A DNA stretch of 54,080 nt from Actinomycetota bacterium. Its GTDB lineage: Bacteria; Actinomycetota; Thermoleophilia; UBA2241. Shown piece after piece: positions 23,930-32,886 of this stretch. Position 1 is the first letter of the stretch; every line of letters starts with the position of its first letter. A program made the translations under genes and the position numbers. Where the stretch lies: positions 1 through 54,080 of the forward strand of contig PMKK01000315.1 in the NCBI GenBank assembly GCA_003157715.1, given 5' to 3'. The notes beneath the pieces are model-generated. The model was not told where the DNA came from. It ran no database searches and saw only the letters and a list, made by a program, of their open reading frames with translations.

Positions 23930-26083
23930 GTGCGTCGACGTCTCTTCATCAGCCTGCTGCTTGCCGTCGTGGCCATGCTGGCGGTGCCCGCCCTGGCTCA
24001 GGCGATGACCTACCAGCAGGCCGTCAACAAGCTCGTCAAACAGGGCTGGCCCCAGTCCATCGAAAAGAAGCTCCTGACCTTCGAGAGCTCGTCCATCGGT
24101 TTTCGGTCGGCGGGCACGCCGGCCGACGACGCGCAGGCGCGCTACATCGCCGGGGTCATGAGGAGCATCGGACTCGCCAAGGTGCGCCTCGAGGGCGTGC
24201 CGGTCGACGAGTGGAACTTCACGGGCGCGAGCGTGCGCGCGAGCGGCAGCGGCTATTCGCTGCCCGCCACGTATGTCGCCTCGAGCTTCGGGGGCGTACC
24301 GGGCACGTCCGCGGCCGGCGTCACGGGCGACGTCGTGTACGTGCACGGCGGCTCGGCCGCCGAGTTCGTCGCTGCCGGAGACGTCACCGGCAAGATCGTC
24401 CTCGTCGACTTCGAAAGCCCGATGTGGTGGATGAGCTATCCCGACATGGAGGCCGGCATCAGAGGGGCCAAGGCCGTCATCCTGACCCACAGCGACGACC
24501 CCGCCATGGCCGGCTACTACGATGCCCTCGCGGCGCTCGGCTCCTTCGACGCCGAGACCCAGCTCTCCGCGCCGCCCATGGTCTACATCTCCTGGACCGC
24601 CGGCAAAGCCCTGAAGGCGGCTCTCAGCGCCGGTCCCGTCACGGCGACCGTCAAGAACCACGCGTCGATCAAGCTCGCCGACGCGGGCGGCAAGGGCTAC
24701 AACGTGATCGGCGAGATCCGCGGCGCGACGACTCCGGGCGAGATGGTCGTCTACGGCTCGCACCACGACGCCTGGTTCCACGGCGCTCTCGACAACGCTT
24801 CGGCGGTCGTGAACGAGCTGCTCACCGCGAAGGCCATGAAGATAAGCGGCTATCGGCCGCAGCGCACCATCGTGTTCTTCAGCTCGACCGGCGAGGAGTA
24901 CGGCTACACGCAGTCGTACTACGACTGGTGTATCGGCGCCTGGTACAACATCACCGCCCGGCATCCGGAGTGGGCCGGAAAGGTCACCGCCTTCTTGAAC
25001 AGCGAGCTGCTCGGGTACAAGCACGGCAACCTGTGGATGCTGGCGAGCCCTGAGATCACTCCCACGCTCAACCGCCTGCTGGCGGCAAACAAGGATCTCA
25101 CCCTGACGAAGAACTCGACCGCGGCCGCCGTGATCGGCGACCCCTGGTGCTGGAACGATCAGTGGACCGACACGGCGGCCGGCGTGCCCAGCGTGTGCTT
25201 CTGGTCGCAGGACAACGACTACAGCGGCTACGTGAAGACGCACATCTACCACACGCCCTTCGACAGCATGAGCCAGATCGACTGGAAGTTCCTCGGCGCC
25301 ATCAACCAGTACGAGTTCCGCGTCGCCCGCCAGTTCGCCGGCTCGGCGGCGCTGCTGCCGTACGACTTCTCGGCTCGGTCGGACGATCTGGCCAGCGCGC
25401 TCTCGGCCAGCGTGAACGACGCGACGCTCGGCGCGCTGACCTATGACCAGGCGCTCGAACAGTTCGCCGGCGATGCCGTCTACGATCCGTTCGCGGCGGC
25501 CGTCAGCCGCTTCAAGGACGACGCGGCGGATTACCAGGATGTCAAGGGCGCCATTCCCAGCGCCGACTACCCGTCGGTCAACGTGCGGCTCCTGGCGATC
25601 AACAAGCTGCTGAACGCCAATCTCACCGGCATGGACTGGCTCGACAACACCTGCTACCCGTTCAAGCAGACGACCTTCGACATCGCCATGATGAAGCACG
25701 CGCTCGGTGTCATCACCGGCGCCGCCGCGGGGTGGCAGGACTCGGCGTCGGCCGACGTCGGCCAGGTCGGACTCATGTGGTACGGCATCAACTTCAGCCA
25801 CGCGGTGTTCGCGAAGGAGCTGCAGCGGCACCGGGCGACCTACTACCGTATCTGCTGGGGCGGTCAGGGGCATCTCGACAACTACCAGGACCTGACGCCG
25901 GAGTACAAGGCCATACTCGCAAGCGACGCCACGACGGCCACCAGCGGACTGACCACTAAGCTCGCCGCCCAGGTCGCCGACCTGCAGACGCGTCTGACGG
26001 CGATGACCAGCGTTCTGAACCAGGCGAGCGATCAGATCGAGGACCTTCTTCCTCCGCTGGCCACGCACGCGGCGATGAGGTAG
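23930..26083 (+). CDS. Exported M28-family metallopeptidase with PA domain (paralogue 2)
   Basis: A 717-residue homologue of the protein at 13233-15284 along its whole length. Its signal peptide is RRRLFISLLLAVVAMLAVPALAQA. The M28 core shows YGSHHDAWFHGALDNAS (zinc His and bridging Asp), SSTGEEYG (base and ligand), FLNSELLG and IYHTPFDSM (final His). LDNAS here is nearer the canonical bridging-Asp motif than the DDTDG of paralogue 1. The shared WPQSIEKK-like opening, YYDWCIGAW, HPEWAGK and C-terminal helical domain show an old duplication, probably with different substrate preference. The start is GTG 23930 behind AAAGGAG. A long structured leader precedes it and a perfect 13-bp hairpin follows. 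Confidence 0.87.
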   Translation: MRRRLFISLLLAVVAMLAVPALAQAMTYQQAVNKLVKQGWPQSIEKKLLTFESSSIGFRSAGTPADDAQARYIAGVMRSIGLAKVRLEGVPVDEWNFTGASVRASGSGYSLPATYVASSFGGVPGTSAAGVTGDVVYVHGGSAAEFVAAGDVTGKIVLVDFESPMWWMSYPDMEAGIRGAKAVILTHSDDPAMAGYYDALAALGSFDAETQLSAPPMVYISWTAGKALKAALSAGPVTATVKNHASIKLADAGGKGYNVIGEIRGATTPGEMVVYGSHHDAWFHGALDNASAVVNELLTAKAMKISGYRPQRTIVFFSSTGEEYGYTQSYYDWCIGAWYNITARHPEWAGKVTAFLNSELLGYKHGNLWMLASPEITPTLNRLLAANKDLTLTKNSTAAAVIGDPWCWNDQWTDTAAGVPSVCFWSQDNDYSGYVKTHIYHTPFDSMSQIDWKFLGAINQYEFRVARQFAGSAALLPYDFSARSDDLASALSASVNDATLGALTYDQALEQFAGDAVYDPFAAAVSRFKDDAADYQDVKGAIPSADYPSVNVRLLAINKLLNANLTGMDWLDNTCYPFKQTTFDIAMMKHALGVITGAAAGWQDSASADVGQVGLMWYGINFSHAVFAKELQRHRATYYRICWGGQGHLDNYQDLTPEYKAILASDATTATSGLTTKLAAQVADLQTRLTAMTSVLNQASDQIEDLLPPLATHAAMR

Positions 26084-26124
26084 GAAGAGAGCGAAGCGCG
26101 AACCCGTCCGGGTCGCGATGGGGT

Positions 26125-26153
26125 GGGGCGGCGGGCCGACGGCCCGCCGCCCC
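26125..26153 (+). terminator. GC-rich hairpin after M28 paralogue 2
   Basis: A perfect 13-bp stem, GGGGCGGCGGGCC (26125-26137) with GGCCCGCCGCCCC (26141-26153), with loop GAC. No T-run follows. Confidence 0.65.
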
Positions 26154-26287
26154 GGCGTGGTGGGCCGCGAGTCTCGGGCCCCCCGGGGGGCCGCGCGGCT
26201 ACTCGATCGTCAACCCGACACGATCTCCCGACTGCGCGATCGGCCATGGCCCTGACGGCGCGGTCGAGGGTAGCCCTGGCGACGCGA

Positions 26288-26337
26288 TTGACAAGAGAGA
26301 CAAAATAGTCTTACATATGTGAGACTTTAGTGTCTCT
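26288..26337. promoter_or_regulatory. Promoter with a 42-bp concentric dyad operator upstream of the MMPL gene
   Basis: TTGACA (26288-26293) and, 17 bases on, TTACAT (26311-26316) form the promoter. Over it lies an inner dyad at 26307-26326 (AGTCT-n-ACATATGT-n-AGACT, 18 of 20 symmetric). Outer arms AGAGACA (26296-26302) and TGTCTCT (26331-26337) share exactly the same centre, 26316.5. The design suits a TetR dimer pair; the TetR gene at 28614 is the obvious candidate. Confidence 0.7.
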
Positions 26338-26370
26338 GCTGCTTTCGTCGTCGTCCAGGAGGTTCAGAAC

Positions 26371-28464
26371 GTGTTCTCTCGACTCGGTTCTTTTGTGACC
26401 CGTCGTCCGTGGTGGGTGATCGGAGCCTGGGTGGTCGCCGTCGCCGTGATCGTCGTGGTCGCGCCGTCGCTGTCGAGTGTCTCCAGCTCCGATCAGACCA
26501 GCTTCTTGCCCAATTCGTACGAATCGATGCAGGCACAACTGCTGGCCAACCGGACCTTCCCGCAGAATGCCGATGCCACCGGTATCTTCGTGGTGCAGCG
26601 CACCGCCGGGGGCAAGCTCACCGCTGCCGACCTGAAGACGGTCGCGGCGCTGACCCTGAGCCTTAACAAGGCACGGATCGGCCACGTGGCGGCCGTCGTC
26701 ACGAGCCCTGCCATGCAGGCGCCCAACGGCACCGCTCAGCTCGTGACCGTGCTGTTCAAGGGCGCGGCGGGCGACAAGAAGCTGCAGAGTGCCGTGCCGG
26801 TGCTCCGCGCCAAGGCAACCGCCGTGCTGCGGGGTAGCGGCCTGCGGGCCGGGCTCGCCGGCGCCGTCGCCATGCAGTACGACACCATGCAGTCGTTCAA
26901 GTCGGCCCAGAACATCGTCGCGGTCGTCACGATCGCGATGATCATCCTGCTTTTGGGACTGATCTTTCGCAGCCCCATCGCGGCGGCACTGCCCATCGCC
27001 TCCATCGGACTGGTCTACGCCTTGTCGACGTCCGTGCTGGCGCTTCTCGCCAGAGGCATCGGCTTCAAGGTCGATGCCTCGATGACCTCGCTGCTCATCG
27101 TCGTGCTGTTCGGGATCGGTACCGACTACATCCTCTTCCTGCTGTTTCGCTACCGCGAACGGCTGCGTGCCGGCGACGATTCGCGCACGGCGGTCAAGAC
27201 CTCAGTGCATCGCGTGGGCCAGGCCATCGCGTCGTCGGGGCTGGTCGTGATGGCCGCCATGGCCGCGCTCCTGCTCTCCCGCCTGAAGTCGTTCCAGACC
27301 ATGGCGCCCGCCTTCGTGGTCGCCGTGGCGCTGATGCTGCTGGCCTCGCTGACGCTGATCCCCGCGCTGCTGACGCTGGTCGGGCCAAGGGTGTTCTGGC
27401 CCTCGAAGCGCTGGCAGACCGCGGCACCGAACCGCGTGTGGCAGGCCGTGGCGGGCAGGATCGCGCGCCACCCGGGGCGCATGGCGCTCGTGTCGGGCGG
27501 CCTGCTCGTCGCCCTCGCCTGCGGAGCGCTGTTCATGCACGCGAGCTACGACGTGAGCGGTCAGCTGCCCTCCAACACGAAGTCCGCGCAGGCCACGAAA
27601 CAGCTCGAGAGCGCGTTTCCGGCGGGCGCTCTCAGTCCGACCCAGGTCTACCTGACCGGCGCGCGGCGGCTCGACCAGGCCGAGCTCACGAGTCTTGCGG
27701 CGCGCCTCAAGGGCGTGGCCGGAGTGGCCGCCGTGACGCCCGCGGTCTTGACGAAAGACGGTCGCACGGCCGCCATCAACGTGAGTCTCAAGGCCGCGCC
27801 GTTCAGCAATCAGGCGCTGAGCGTCGCCGAGAACATCAAGAGCGTGGTGCACGCCGCCGCCGGCACCGGGCAGCGAGCGCTGGTCGGCGGGCAGAGCATG
27901 GCCTTTGCCGACGTGCGTTCGGCCTCTTCGCGCGACTACAGGGTGATCTTCCCGATCGCGGCGCTGCTGATCCTGCTCATCCTGGCGGTCCTGCTGCGCA
28001 GCGTCATCGCTCCGCTCTATCTGCTGGCCGGCGTGGCGCTCGGCTTTCTAGCCACACTCGGTGCGAGCGTGATCGTCTTTCAGGGTGTCCTTGGCGACCC
28101 GGGCATCGTGTTCATGATGCCGATGATCGTCTACCTGTTCGTAGTCGCCGTCGGCACCGACTACAACATCCTGCTCACCACCCGGCTGCGCGAGGAGGTC
28201 GTCGAGGGCGCTACCGCGCACGATGCCGCCGCGATGGCCGTCGCGCACGCCGGTCCGACCGTGGCCGCGGCCGGCGTCATCCTGGCGGGCACGTTCGCGT
28301 CGCTGATGGTCACCGGCGTCAAACTGCTCTCCGAGATGGGCTTCGCCGTCGCCATCGGCATCTTGCTGGTGGCGCTGGTCATGGCCACGACCCTGGTGCC
28401 CAGCATCGCCACCCTGCTCGGCCGTCGCATCTGGTGGCCCGGCCACCAGGCCGACCGGACGTGA
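26371..28464 (+). CDS. MMPL/RND-family membrane transporter
   Basis: A 697-residue membrane protein in two homologous halves, each with one helix, an extracellular domain and a bundle of five helices. Half one: first helix WWVIGAWVVAVAVIVVV, then IVAVVTIAMIILLLGLIFRSPIAAALPIASIG with the core FGIGTDYILFLLFRYRE. Half two: VSGGLLVALACGALF, then AALLILLILAVLLRSVIAPLYLLAGVALGF with VAVGTDYNILLTTRLREE. The GTDY motifs in both halves are the MmpL proton-relay signature. MMPL proteins export lipids or hydrophobic compounds using proton motive force. The start is GTG 26371 behind AGGAGG. It is followed by a TetR gene in the same orientation and preceded by a concentric dyad, implying an autoregulated transporter/repressor pair. 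Confidence 0.9.
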   Translation: MFSRLGSFVTRRPWWVIGAWVVAVAVIVVVAPSLSSVSSSDQTSFLPNSYESMQAQLLANRTFPQNADATGIFVVQRTAGGKLTAADLKTVAALTLSLNKARIGHVAAVVTSPAMQAPNGTAQLVTVLFKGAAGDKKLQSAVPVLRAKATAVLRGSGLRAGLAGAVAMQYDTMQSFKSAQNIVAVVTIAMIILLLGLIFRSPIAAALPIASIGLVYALSTSVLALLARGIGFKVDASMTSLLIVVLFGIGTDYILFLLFRYRERLRAGDDSRTAVKTSVHRVGQAIASSGLVVMAAMAALLLSRLKSFQTMAPAFVVAVALMLLASLTLIPALLTLVGPRVFWPSKRWQTAAPNRVWQAVAGRIARHPGRMALVSGGLLVALACGALFMHASYDVSGQLPSNTKSAQATKQLESAFPAGALSPTQVYLTGARRLDQAELTSLAARLKGVAGVAAVTPAVLTKDGRTAAINVSLKAAPFSNQALSVAENIKSVVHAAAGTGQRALVGGQSMAFADVRSASSRDYRVIFPIAALLILLILAVLLRSVIAPLYLLAGVALGFLATLGASVIVFQGVLGDPGIVFMMPMIVYLFVVAVGTDYNILLTTRLREEVVEGATAHDAAAMAVAHAGPTVAAAGVILAGTFASLMVTGVKLLSEMGFAVAIGILLVALVMATTLVPSIATLLGRRIWWPGHQADRT

Positions 28465-28613
28465 GCGGCCTTCGCCGGCCCGGCCGAGCGCGTCGACGGA
28501 CGTCCGGCAGATACGCCGGTTCCGACGCCGGCCCCACGCCCGGCGTTCGGGCTCGAGACTCGTCGGCAGCGTAAGGCCGCCGTGAAGTCGCGCCGCCGAT
28601 GCCGGAGAGCCGG

Positions 28614-29237
28614 ATGACCACCTATTCGGGGCCCGGCGACCGCCGCTACGGTCGCCGGGCCGACGCGGAGCGCAACCGTGAGAGCGTGCTCGACCACGCC
28701 GCACGCCTGCTGTACGAAGATCCGGCGGCGGGGATGTCCGAGATCGCCGCTCACTCGAAGATAGGCCGCGCTACCCTGTACCGACACTTTCCGACTCGTG
28801 AGCGACTGCTCGAAGCGATCACCGCTCGAGCGATCGACGACGTCGTGGCCGCGATCGCGGCCAGCCGGCTCGACGAGGGCACCGCGGGCGAGGCCTTACA
28901 GCGGCTGACCGCCTCGCTGCTCGAAGTTGGCGATCGCTACTGCTTCCTCCTCGTTCAGGGGATCCACCAGGCTCCCGGGGAGCAATTGCACGACCGCGAC
29001 ACGGAGCGGCGCCTCCGTGAACCCATCCTTTCACTCTTTGAGCGTGGTCTCAGGACGGGGGAGTTCACTCGATCACTCTCGCCGGTCTGGACGACCGCCG
29101 CGTTCGGCGCACTGTGCGTGACCGCGATGCACGAGGTCGCCATCGGCAACATCGATCAGGCCGAAGCCGGGTCGACGGTGACCGCCACCCTGTTGCACGG
29201 GCTGCTGGAGGACCGCGCCACCGATCGGGAGGTCTAG
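28614..29237 (+). CDS. TetR/AcrR-family repressor, likely regulator of the MMPL transporter
   Basis: A 207-residue protein. The N-terminal TetR domain is DAERNRESVLDHAARLLYEDPAAGMSEIAAHSKIGRATLYRHFPTRERLLEAI, with the typical IGRATLYRHF recognition helix. The C-terminal helical domain would bind the inducer, probably a substrate of the transporter. ATG 28614 is preferred to an ATG five codons upstream because GGAG lies six bases before it. About 150 bases separate it from the MMPL gene, with no obvious promoter between, so it is probably read from the MMPL promoter and represses it. Confidence 0.85.
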   Translation: MTTYSGPGDRRYGRRADAERNRESVLDHAARLLYEDPAAGMSEIAAHSKIGRATLYRHFPTRERLLEAITARAIDDVVAAIAASRLDEGTAGEALQRLTASLLEVGDRYCFLLVQGIHQAPGEQLHDRDTERRLREPILSLFERGLRTGEFTRSLSPVWTTAAFGALCVTAMHEVAIGNIDQAEAGSTVTATLLHGLLEDRATDREV

Positions 29238-29388
29238 CAGACCGGCCTTCTGAAGGACATCTCGAGCGCGCCGCGAATCTGTCGATGTCGCTTCATCGAT
29301 CGTCCTCGATCTCAGCCTCGCTCGATCGTGACGTTGCCGCACCGAGAAGGGCCGCCCGCGGGCGGCTACCCCAACGGAGAAGATCGAC

Positions 29389-30438
29389 ATGCGCAGACTC
29401 GCCTCGGGCCTGACCATTCTGCTCGCCGCAGCCGCTTGTCTGCTGGCTACCCCTGCCGTCTCAGGCGCGGCTCCGTCGATCGCCGCCGCTCGCGCCCAGG
29501 CCCGCCAGCTGCAAGCCCAGGTCGACTCGCTCAACAACCAGATGGAGATCGTCGTCGAGCGCTACGACGCCGCGTCGCAGCGGCTCGCCGCGCTGCAGGC
29601 CCGCATCACCGCGAACGAGGCGCGCCTGGCGAAGGCTCGCTACGACCTGGCTCGCGCGCACCAGGAGCTTGCGACGCAGGTCGTCGCCATGTACAAGACG
29701 CCGGCCACCCAGTACCTCGACGTGGCGCTCTCGGCACGCAGCTTCAACGATCTGGCCACGCGGGTCGCCCTCTACGACAAGCTCGGTCGACAGTCGGCCT
29801 TTACCGTGGCGCAGATCACGGCCCTGAAGGCAGCCATCGCCAGGCACCACGCCCAGCTTGTCGTGCAACGCAAGCAGGCCCAGCGGCTGGTGGAGCAGAT
29901 CGGCTCCCAGAAGGCCCAGATCGAAAGCTCCCTGTACCACCGCCGTCAGCTCCTGCAAGACGCCAAGGCCGAGGTGCGCCGCCTGATCGTCCAGATGCAG
30001 CGCGCGAAGGCCGCCGCCGCCGCGCGAGCCGCGGCAGCGGCGCGGCGGGCCGCGGCCGCGCAGAGTCCGATCGGGCTGGTTGTGAGCTCCCATGGCGCCG
30101 CCGACATCGCCCTCGCCCAGCGCTATCTCGGCGTGCCCTACGTTTGGGGCGGCGCCAGTCCCTCGGGCTTCGACTGCTCGGGGCTGGTGATGTACGTCTT
30201 TGCCCAGCTCGGCGTCTCGCTGCCGCATAACGCGGCCCTGCAGTTCGCCCGCTGTACGCCGGTGCCCCGCGCCGGCCTGCAGCCTGGAGACCTCGTCTTC
30301 TACGGCTACTCGCCGGGCAGCATCCACCACGTGGGCATCTACGTGGGCAACGGCACGATGATCGACGCGCCCTGCACCGGTGAGGTCGTGCGCTACGACT
30401 CGCTGTTCAGCGACTTCTACAGTGGTGGACGGGTCTGA
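29389..30438 (+). CDS. Secreted NlpC/P60 peptidoglycan endopeptidase with coiled-coil N-terminus (RipA/CwlO-like)
   Basis: A 349-residue protein. The signal peptide (LTILLAAAACLLATPAVSGA) is followed by about 190 residues of Ala/Gln/Arg-rich coiled coil (residues 32-220). The NlpC/P60 domain occupies residues 235-349: YLGVPYVWGGASPSGFDCSGLVMYVF with catalytic Cys in FDCSG, then HHVGIYVGNGTMIDAP with the catalytic His. Enzymes of this build cleave the D-Glu to diamino-acid bond in stem peptides; the coiled coil usually autoinhibits or contacts FtsEX. The upstream 150 bases do not match a c-di-AMP riboswitch that I can recognise. It is oriented with the MMPL/TetR pair but is probably a separate transcript. 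Confidence 0.88.
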   Translation: MRRLASGLTILLAAAACLLATPAVSGAAPSIAAARAQARQLQAQVDSLNNQMEIVVERYDAASQRLAALQARITANEARLAKARYDLARAHQELATQVVAMYKTPATQYLDVALSARSFNDLATRVALYDKLGRQSAFTVAQITALKAAIARHHAQLVVQRKQAQRLVEQIGSQKAQIESSLYHRRQLLQDAKAEVRRLIVQMQRAKAAAAARAAAAARRAAAAQSPIGLVVSSHGAADIALAQRYLGVPYVWGGASPSGFDCSGLVMYVFAQLGVSLPHNAALQFARCTPVPRAGLQPGDLVFYGYSPGSIHHVGIYVGNGTMIDAPCTGEVVRYDSLFSDFYSGGRV

Positions 30439-30501
30439 AGTCCTGAGCCGGAGACGCGCTCACGAGAGCGCGGCCGTGGCCCAGTACCTGCATCTCACTG
30501 G

Positions 30502-31710
30502 TCAGCCTTCGGTCGTCGACGGCACCAGCGGGGTCCCGCGCCGTCGTTGAGCCCCCAGGATGCCGTTGAGGGCATGCTCGGTCGCGATCACGGCCGCGCC
30601 TTCCACCGTCGCCGCGTCTCCGAGCTCGCTTAGAGCCACGTCGGTGTAGCCGTTCAGACGCTTCACGGTCCTCCGAATGCCGGGCAGGAGCTGTGGGTTC
30701 TTGCCGACTCCGCCACCGAGAACCACGAGTCCTGGATCAAGGACGGCGGCCACGGCAGCGACGAGTCGTCCGGCGTCCTCCGCGTGCCGTTGGACGAGCG
30801 CCACCGCCGGCTCCAGTCCCGCCGCGGCTTGTCCGAACAGCTCCTCGGCGGTTGCCGGCGGCGGTCCGGCATGGTCGGGCCACGCGTCACGAGAACGCCG
30901 GAGCAGGCCGGACGACCCGAGGTAGCTTTCGAGTGCGTCGCTCGTCGGATTCGCGTCCGGAGCCCAGGGAAACGGCAAGAATGAGATCTCGCCGGCGGCC
31001 CCATGGGCGCCTCTCAGGAGCCTGCCGTGGATGACCGCTCCAAGGCCGATGCCCAAACCGATCTGTACGTAGGCGAAGCTTTCTCGTCCGCGGGCCGCGC
31101 CCCGGTTGTGCTCGGCGATGGCGGCACAGTTTACGTTGTTCTCAAAGAGCACTGGGACGGACCGCGGAAGCCGCAGGGCTTGGGCGATCGCCGCCGGCTG
31201 CAAGGCCTCGGCAGACGTCAAAGGTTCAGGCAAGTCGCCGTTTGACGACTGCGAAACCACGGTTGGGACGGCCACGGCGACGGCCGCGAGCCGGCCCTTC
31301 CTGCGGGTGGCTCGGCGCCGCACGCCGCGGGTCGTCTCAGCCGCGAGGGTGAGCAGATCGGGCGTCTTGAACCGCAGGCCCGCACGACTCTTGAGGCGCT
31401 GATGGTCGAGCTGGCGGCCGTCGAGGCTCCAGGCCGTGATCTCGAGATGCGCCGCGCCCAAGTCGAGCCCGAGTACCCAGCCACTCCTGTCGCCGAGACC
31501 GTAGACCACGGCCGAGCGGCCCGTCGCGCCTTGGCGTCGTTGCACTACCGAGACGAGCTGCGCGCCTTCGAGCTCGGCGATGGCCAAAGAGACCGTGGGC
31601 TTCGACAGACCGCTTGCGACACTGAGCTCCGGACGCGTGGCGTGCGACGTCTCAAGCAGAGCGGTAAGCACCGCTCGCGCGCTCTCGGACAGTTCAGACG
31701 GTGTCGTCAC
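30502..31710 (-). CDS. ROK-family transcriptional repressor
   Basis: A 402-residue protein. The N-terminal winged helix (AVLTALLETSHATRPELSVASGLSKPTVSLAIAELEGAQLV) is followed by a ROK sugar-kinase-like fold: VLGLDLGAAHLEITAWSLDG, VLFENNVNCAAIAEHNRGAA, IGLGIGLGAVIHGRLLRGAHGAAGEI and LVVLGGGVGKNP. The CxCGxxGCxE zinc motif of NagC/Mlc is absent. ROK repressors sense sugars, amino sugars or their phosphates. It is divergent from a SIS/kinase/ABC operon with an inverted repeat between, so it is the likely repressor of that operon. GTG 31708-31710 is chosen because AAGGAAGG lies nine bases upstream; a 28-codon longer reading would cover the intergenic promoter. Confidence 0.83.
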   Translation of the reverse strand: MTTPSELSESARAVLTALLETSHATRPELSVASGLSKPTVSLAIAELEGAQLVSVVQRRQGATGRSAVVYGLGDRSGWVLGLDLGAAHLEITAWSLDGRQLDHQRLKSRAGLRFKTPDLLTLAAETTRGVRRRATRRKGRLAAVAVAVPTVVSQSSNGDLPEPLTSAEALQPAAIAQALRLPRSVPVLFENNVNCAAIAEHNRGAARGRESFAYVQIGLGIGLGAVIHGRLLRGAHGAAGEISFLPFPWAPDANPTSDALESYLGSSGLLRRSRDAWPDHAGPPPATAEELFGQAAAGLEPAVALVQRHAEDAGRLVAAVAAVLDPGLVVLGGGVGKNPQLLPGIRRTVKRLNGYTDVALSELGDAATVEGAAVIATEHALNGILGAQRRRGTPLVPSTTEG

Positions 31711-31785
31711 GTCACATCGCCTTCCTTTGGTGGCCGGTACTGACCGTAGCAAAGACCAGTGGGGGGTGGCAATCTCGACTCCATC

Positions 31786-31821
31786 TTGACACATTCTCGT
31801 TAGTTCGGTAAGTTGCCTAAC
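31786..31821 (+). promoter_or_regulatory. Promoter and probable ROK operator of the SIS/kinase/ABC operon
   Basis: TTGACA (31786-31791), a 17-base spacer, then TAAGTT (31809-31814). Inverted arms GTTAG (31799-31803) and CTAAC (31817-31821) flank the -10. The GTTAG/CTAAC spacing is like that of NagC/Mlc-type sites, though the arms are short. The SIS gene starts 25 bases downstream. Confidence 0.5.
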
Positions 31822-31845
31822 AAATAGGCTGAAAGGACTTGCTTC

Positions 31846-32886
31846 ATGGACCAGAAAGATGCCGCGCCGACGGAGTTCACCGTCGAGGAGGGGATCGCCG
31901 CTCAGCCGGCTTCTCTACGTGTTTCAGCGGCGGTGGTGGCCGAGCAGCTCCAGGCGGGGACCTTCGATGTCCTCGGCGCCGGCAGGCGACCGGTTCTGGC
32001 GGGCATAGGGGCGAGCTACGCGGCGCTGGCGGCGCCGCTGCACGTCCTGCGCAAGCGTGGCATCGCCGCCCAGCGCACGTCCTGTGGCGAGCTTCCGGCG
32101 GGCGGCGCCCGGCTCGGTGATCTCTACATTGGCGTCTCGCAGAGCGGTCGCAGCCGCGAGACCATCGAAACGCTGCTGGAGGTGCCCCCCGAGGCAAGGG
32201 TCGGCGTCATCAACGCCGAGACCTCGCCGCTGGGGACGATCTGTTTCACGGTGCTGCGGCTCGGCGGACTGCGCGACAGCGGCGTCAGTACCGTTGCCTT
32301 CTCGGCGACTCTTCAGGCCCTGGGCATGGTCGTCGACCGCTGGACACGGGGCAAGGTGGCGGCGAGCTGGGCAAGTCTGGCAGACCGTGTGGGCGACCTG
32401 CTGGCGCAGGGGTCCGAAGTCACGGCGGCAGCTGAGGAGATGGCCGGCGCCGGCGCCTTCGATCTCGTCGGCGCCGGCCCATCGGCCACGGCGGCAGAGC
32501 AAGGCGCCCTGCTCTTTCGAGAGGGTGCCCATGCCGCCGCTACCGGCATGGAAACGCGCTCCTACTTGCACGGCCCCATGGATGCTGCCGGCAACACGGC
32601 GCACGTGCTCTTTGGAGCAGAGCGCGAGGCGCTGCTGGCCGACCAGCTGGCCGAGAAGAAGGTGCCGATCCTGCTGGTGACCGACTCTGACTGCAAGGCG
32701 CCGAGCGCGCGGGTGGTTCGGCTGCCCCGCCTCGAGGCCTGCCAACGGGCTCTCCTTGAGACCGTCGTCGTCCAGCAGTTGGTGGTCGCCGTAGCCCGGC
32801 TGCGTGGCATCGCGATGGACGAGGATGTCTTCACGCGACTGGATACCAAGACCGACACCGTCCCCGAAGCCGGGACACACCCGTGA
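31846..32886 (+). CDS. SIS-domain isomerase/deglycase of unassigned substrate
   Basis: A 346-residue protein with two SIS domains and the GlmS/AgaS-type opening EEGIAAQPASLR. The first domain has LAGIGASYAALAAPLHVLRKRG and the phosphosugar motif GVSQSGRSRETIE. The second has VGAGPSATAAEQGALLFREGA followed by METRSYLHGPMDAAG, the E...HGP segment that in FrlB and GlmS carries catalytic residues. It should act on a phosphorylated amino-sugar or glycated amine, releasing sugar phosphate and amine. It is about as diverged from the FrlB in this window as from GlmS. The next gene, a sugar kinase, overlaps its stop by four bases, and a polar amino acid ABC transporter follows. The substrate is probably an amino-acid-like sugar conjugate; glucosamine phosphate is the alternative. 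Confidence 0.8.
   Translation: MDQKDAAPTEFTVEEGIAAQPASLRVSAAVVAEQLQAGTFDVLGAGRRPVLAGIGASYAALAAPLHVLRKRGIAAQRTSCGELPAGGARLGDLYIGVSQSGRSRETIETLLEVPPEARVGVINAETSPLGTICFTVLRLGGLRDSGVSTVAFSATLQALGMVVDRWTRGKVAASWASLADRVGDLLAQGSEVTAAAEEMAGAGAFDLVGAGPSATAAEQGALLFREGAHAAATGMETRSYLHGPMDAAGNTAHVLFGAEREALLADQLAEKKVPILLVTDSDCKAPSARVVRLPRLEACQRALLETVVVQQLVVAVARLRGIAMDEDVFTRLDTKTDTVPEAGTHP

Noticed and set aside
21527..26068. A single 1513-codon minus-strand open frame
   Set aside because: Its first 850 codons are antisense to the M28 peptidase and the 400-base intergenic region and have arginine/valine-rich shadow composition. The real gene starts at 23527 with a signal peptide.
29238..29388. c-di-AMP riboswitch before the NlpC/P60 gene
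   Set aside because: Such genes often carry one in actinobacteria, but the conserved sequence blocks I know are not found here.
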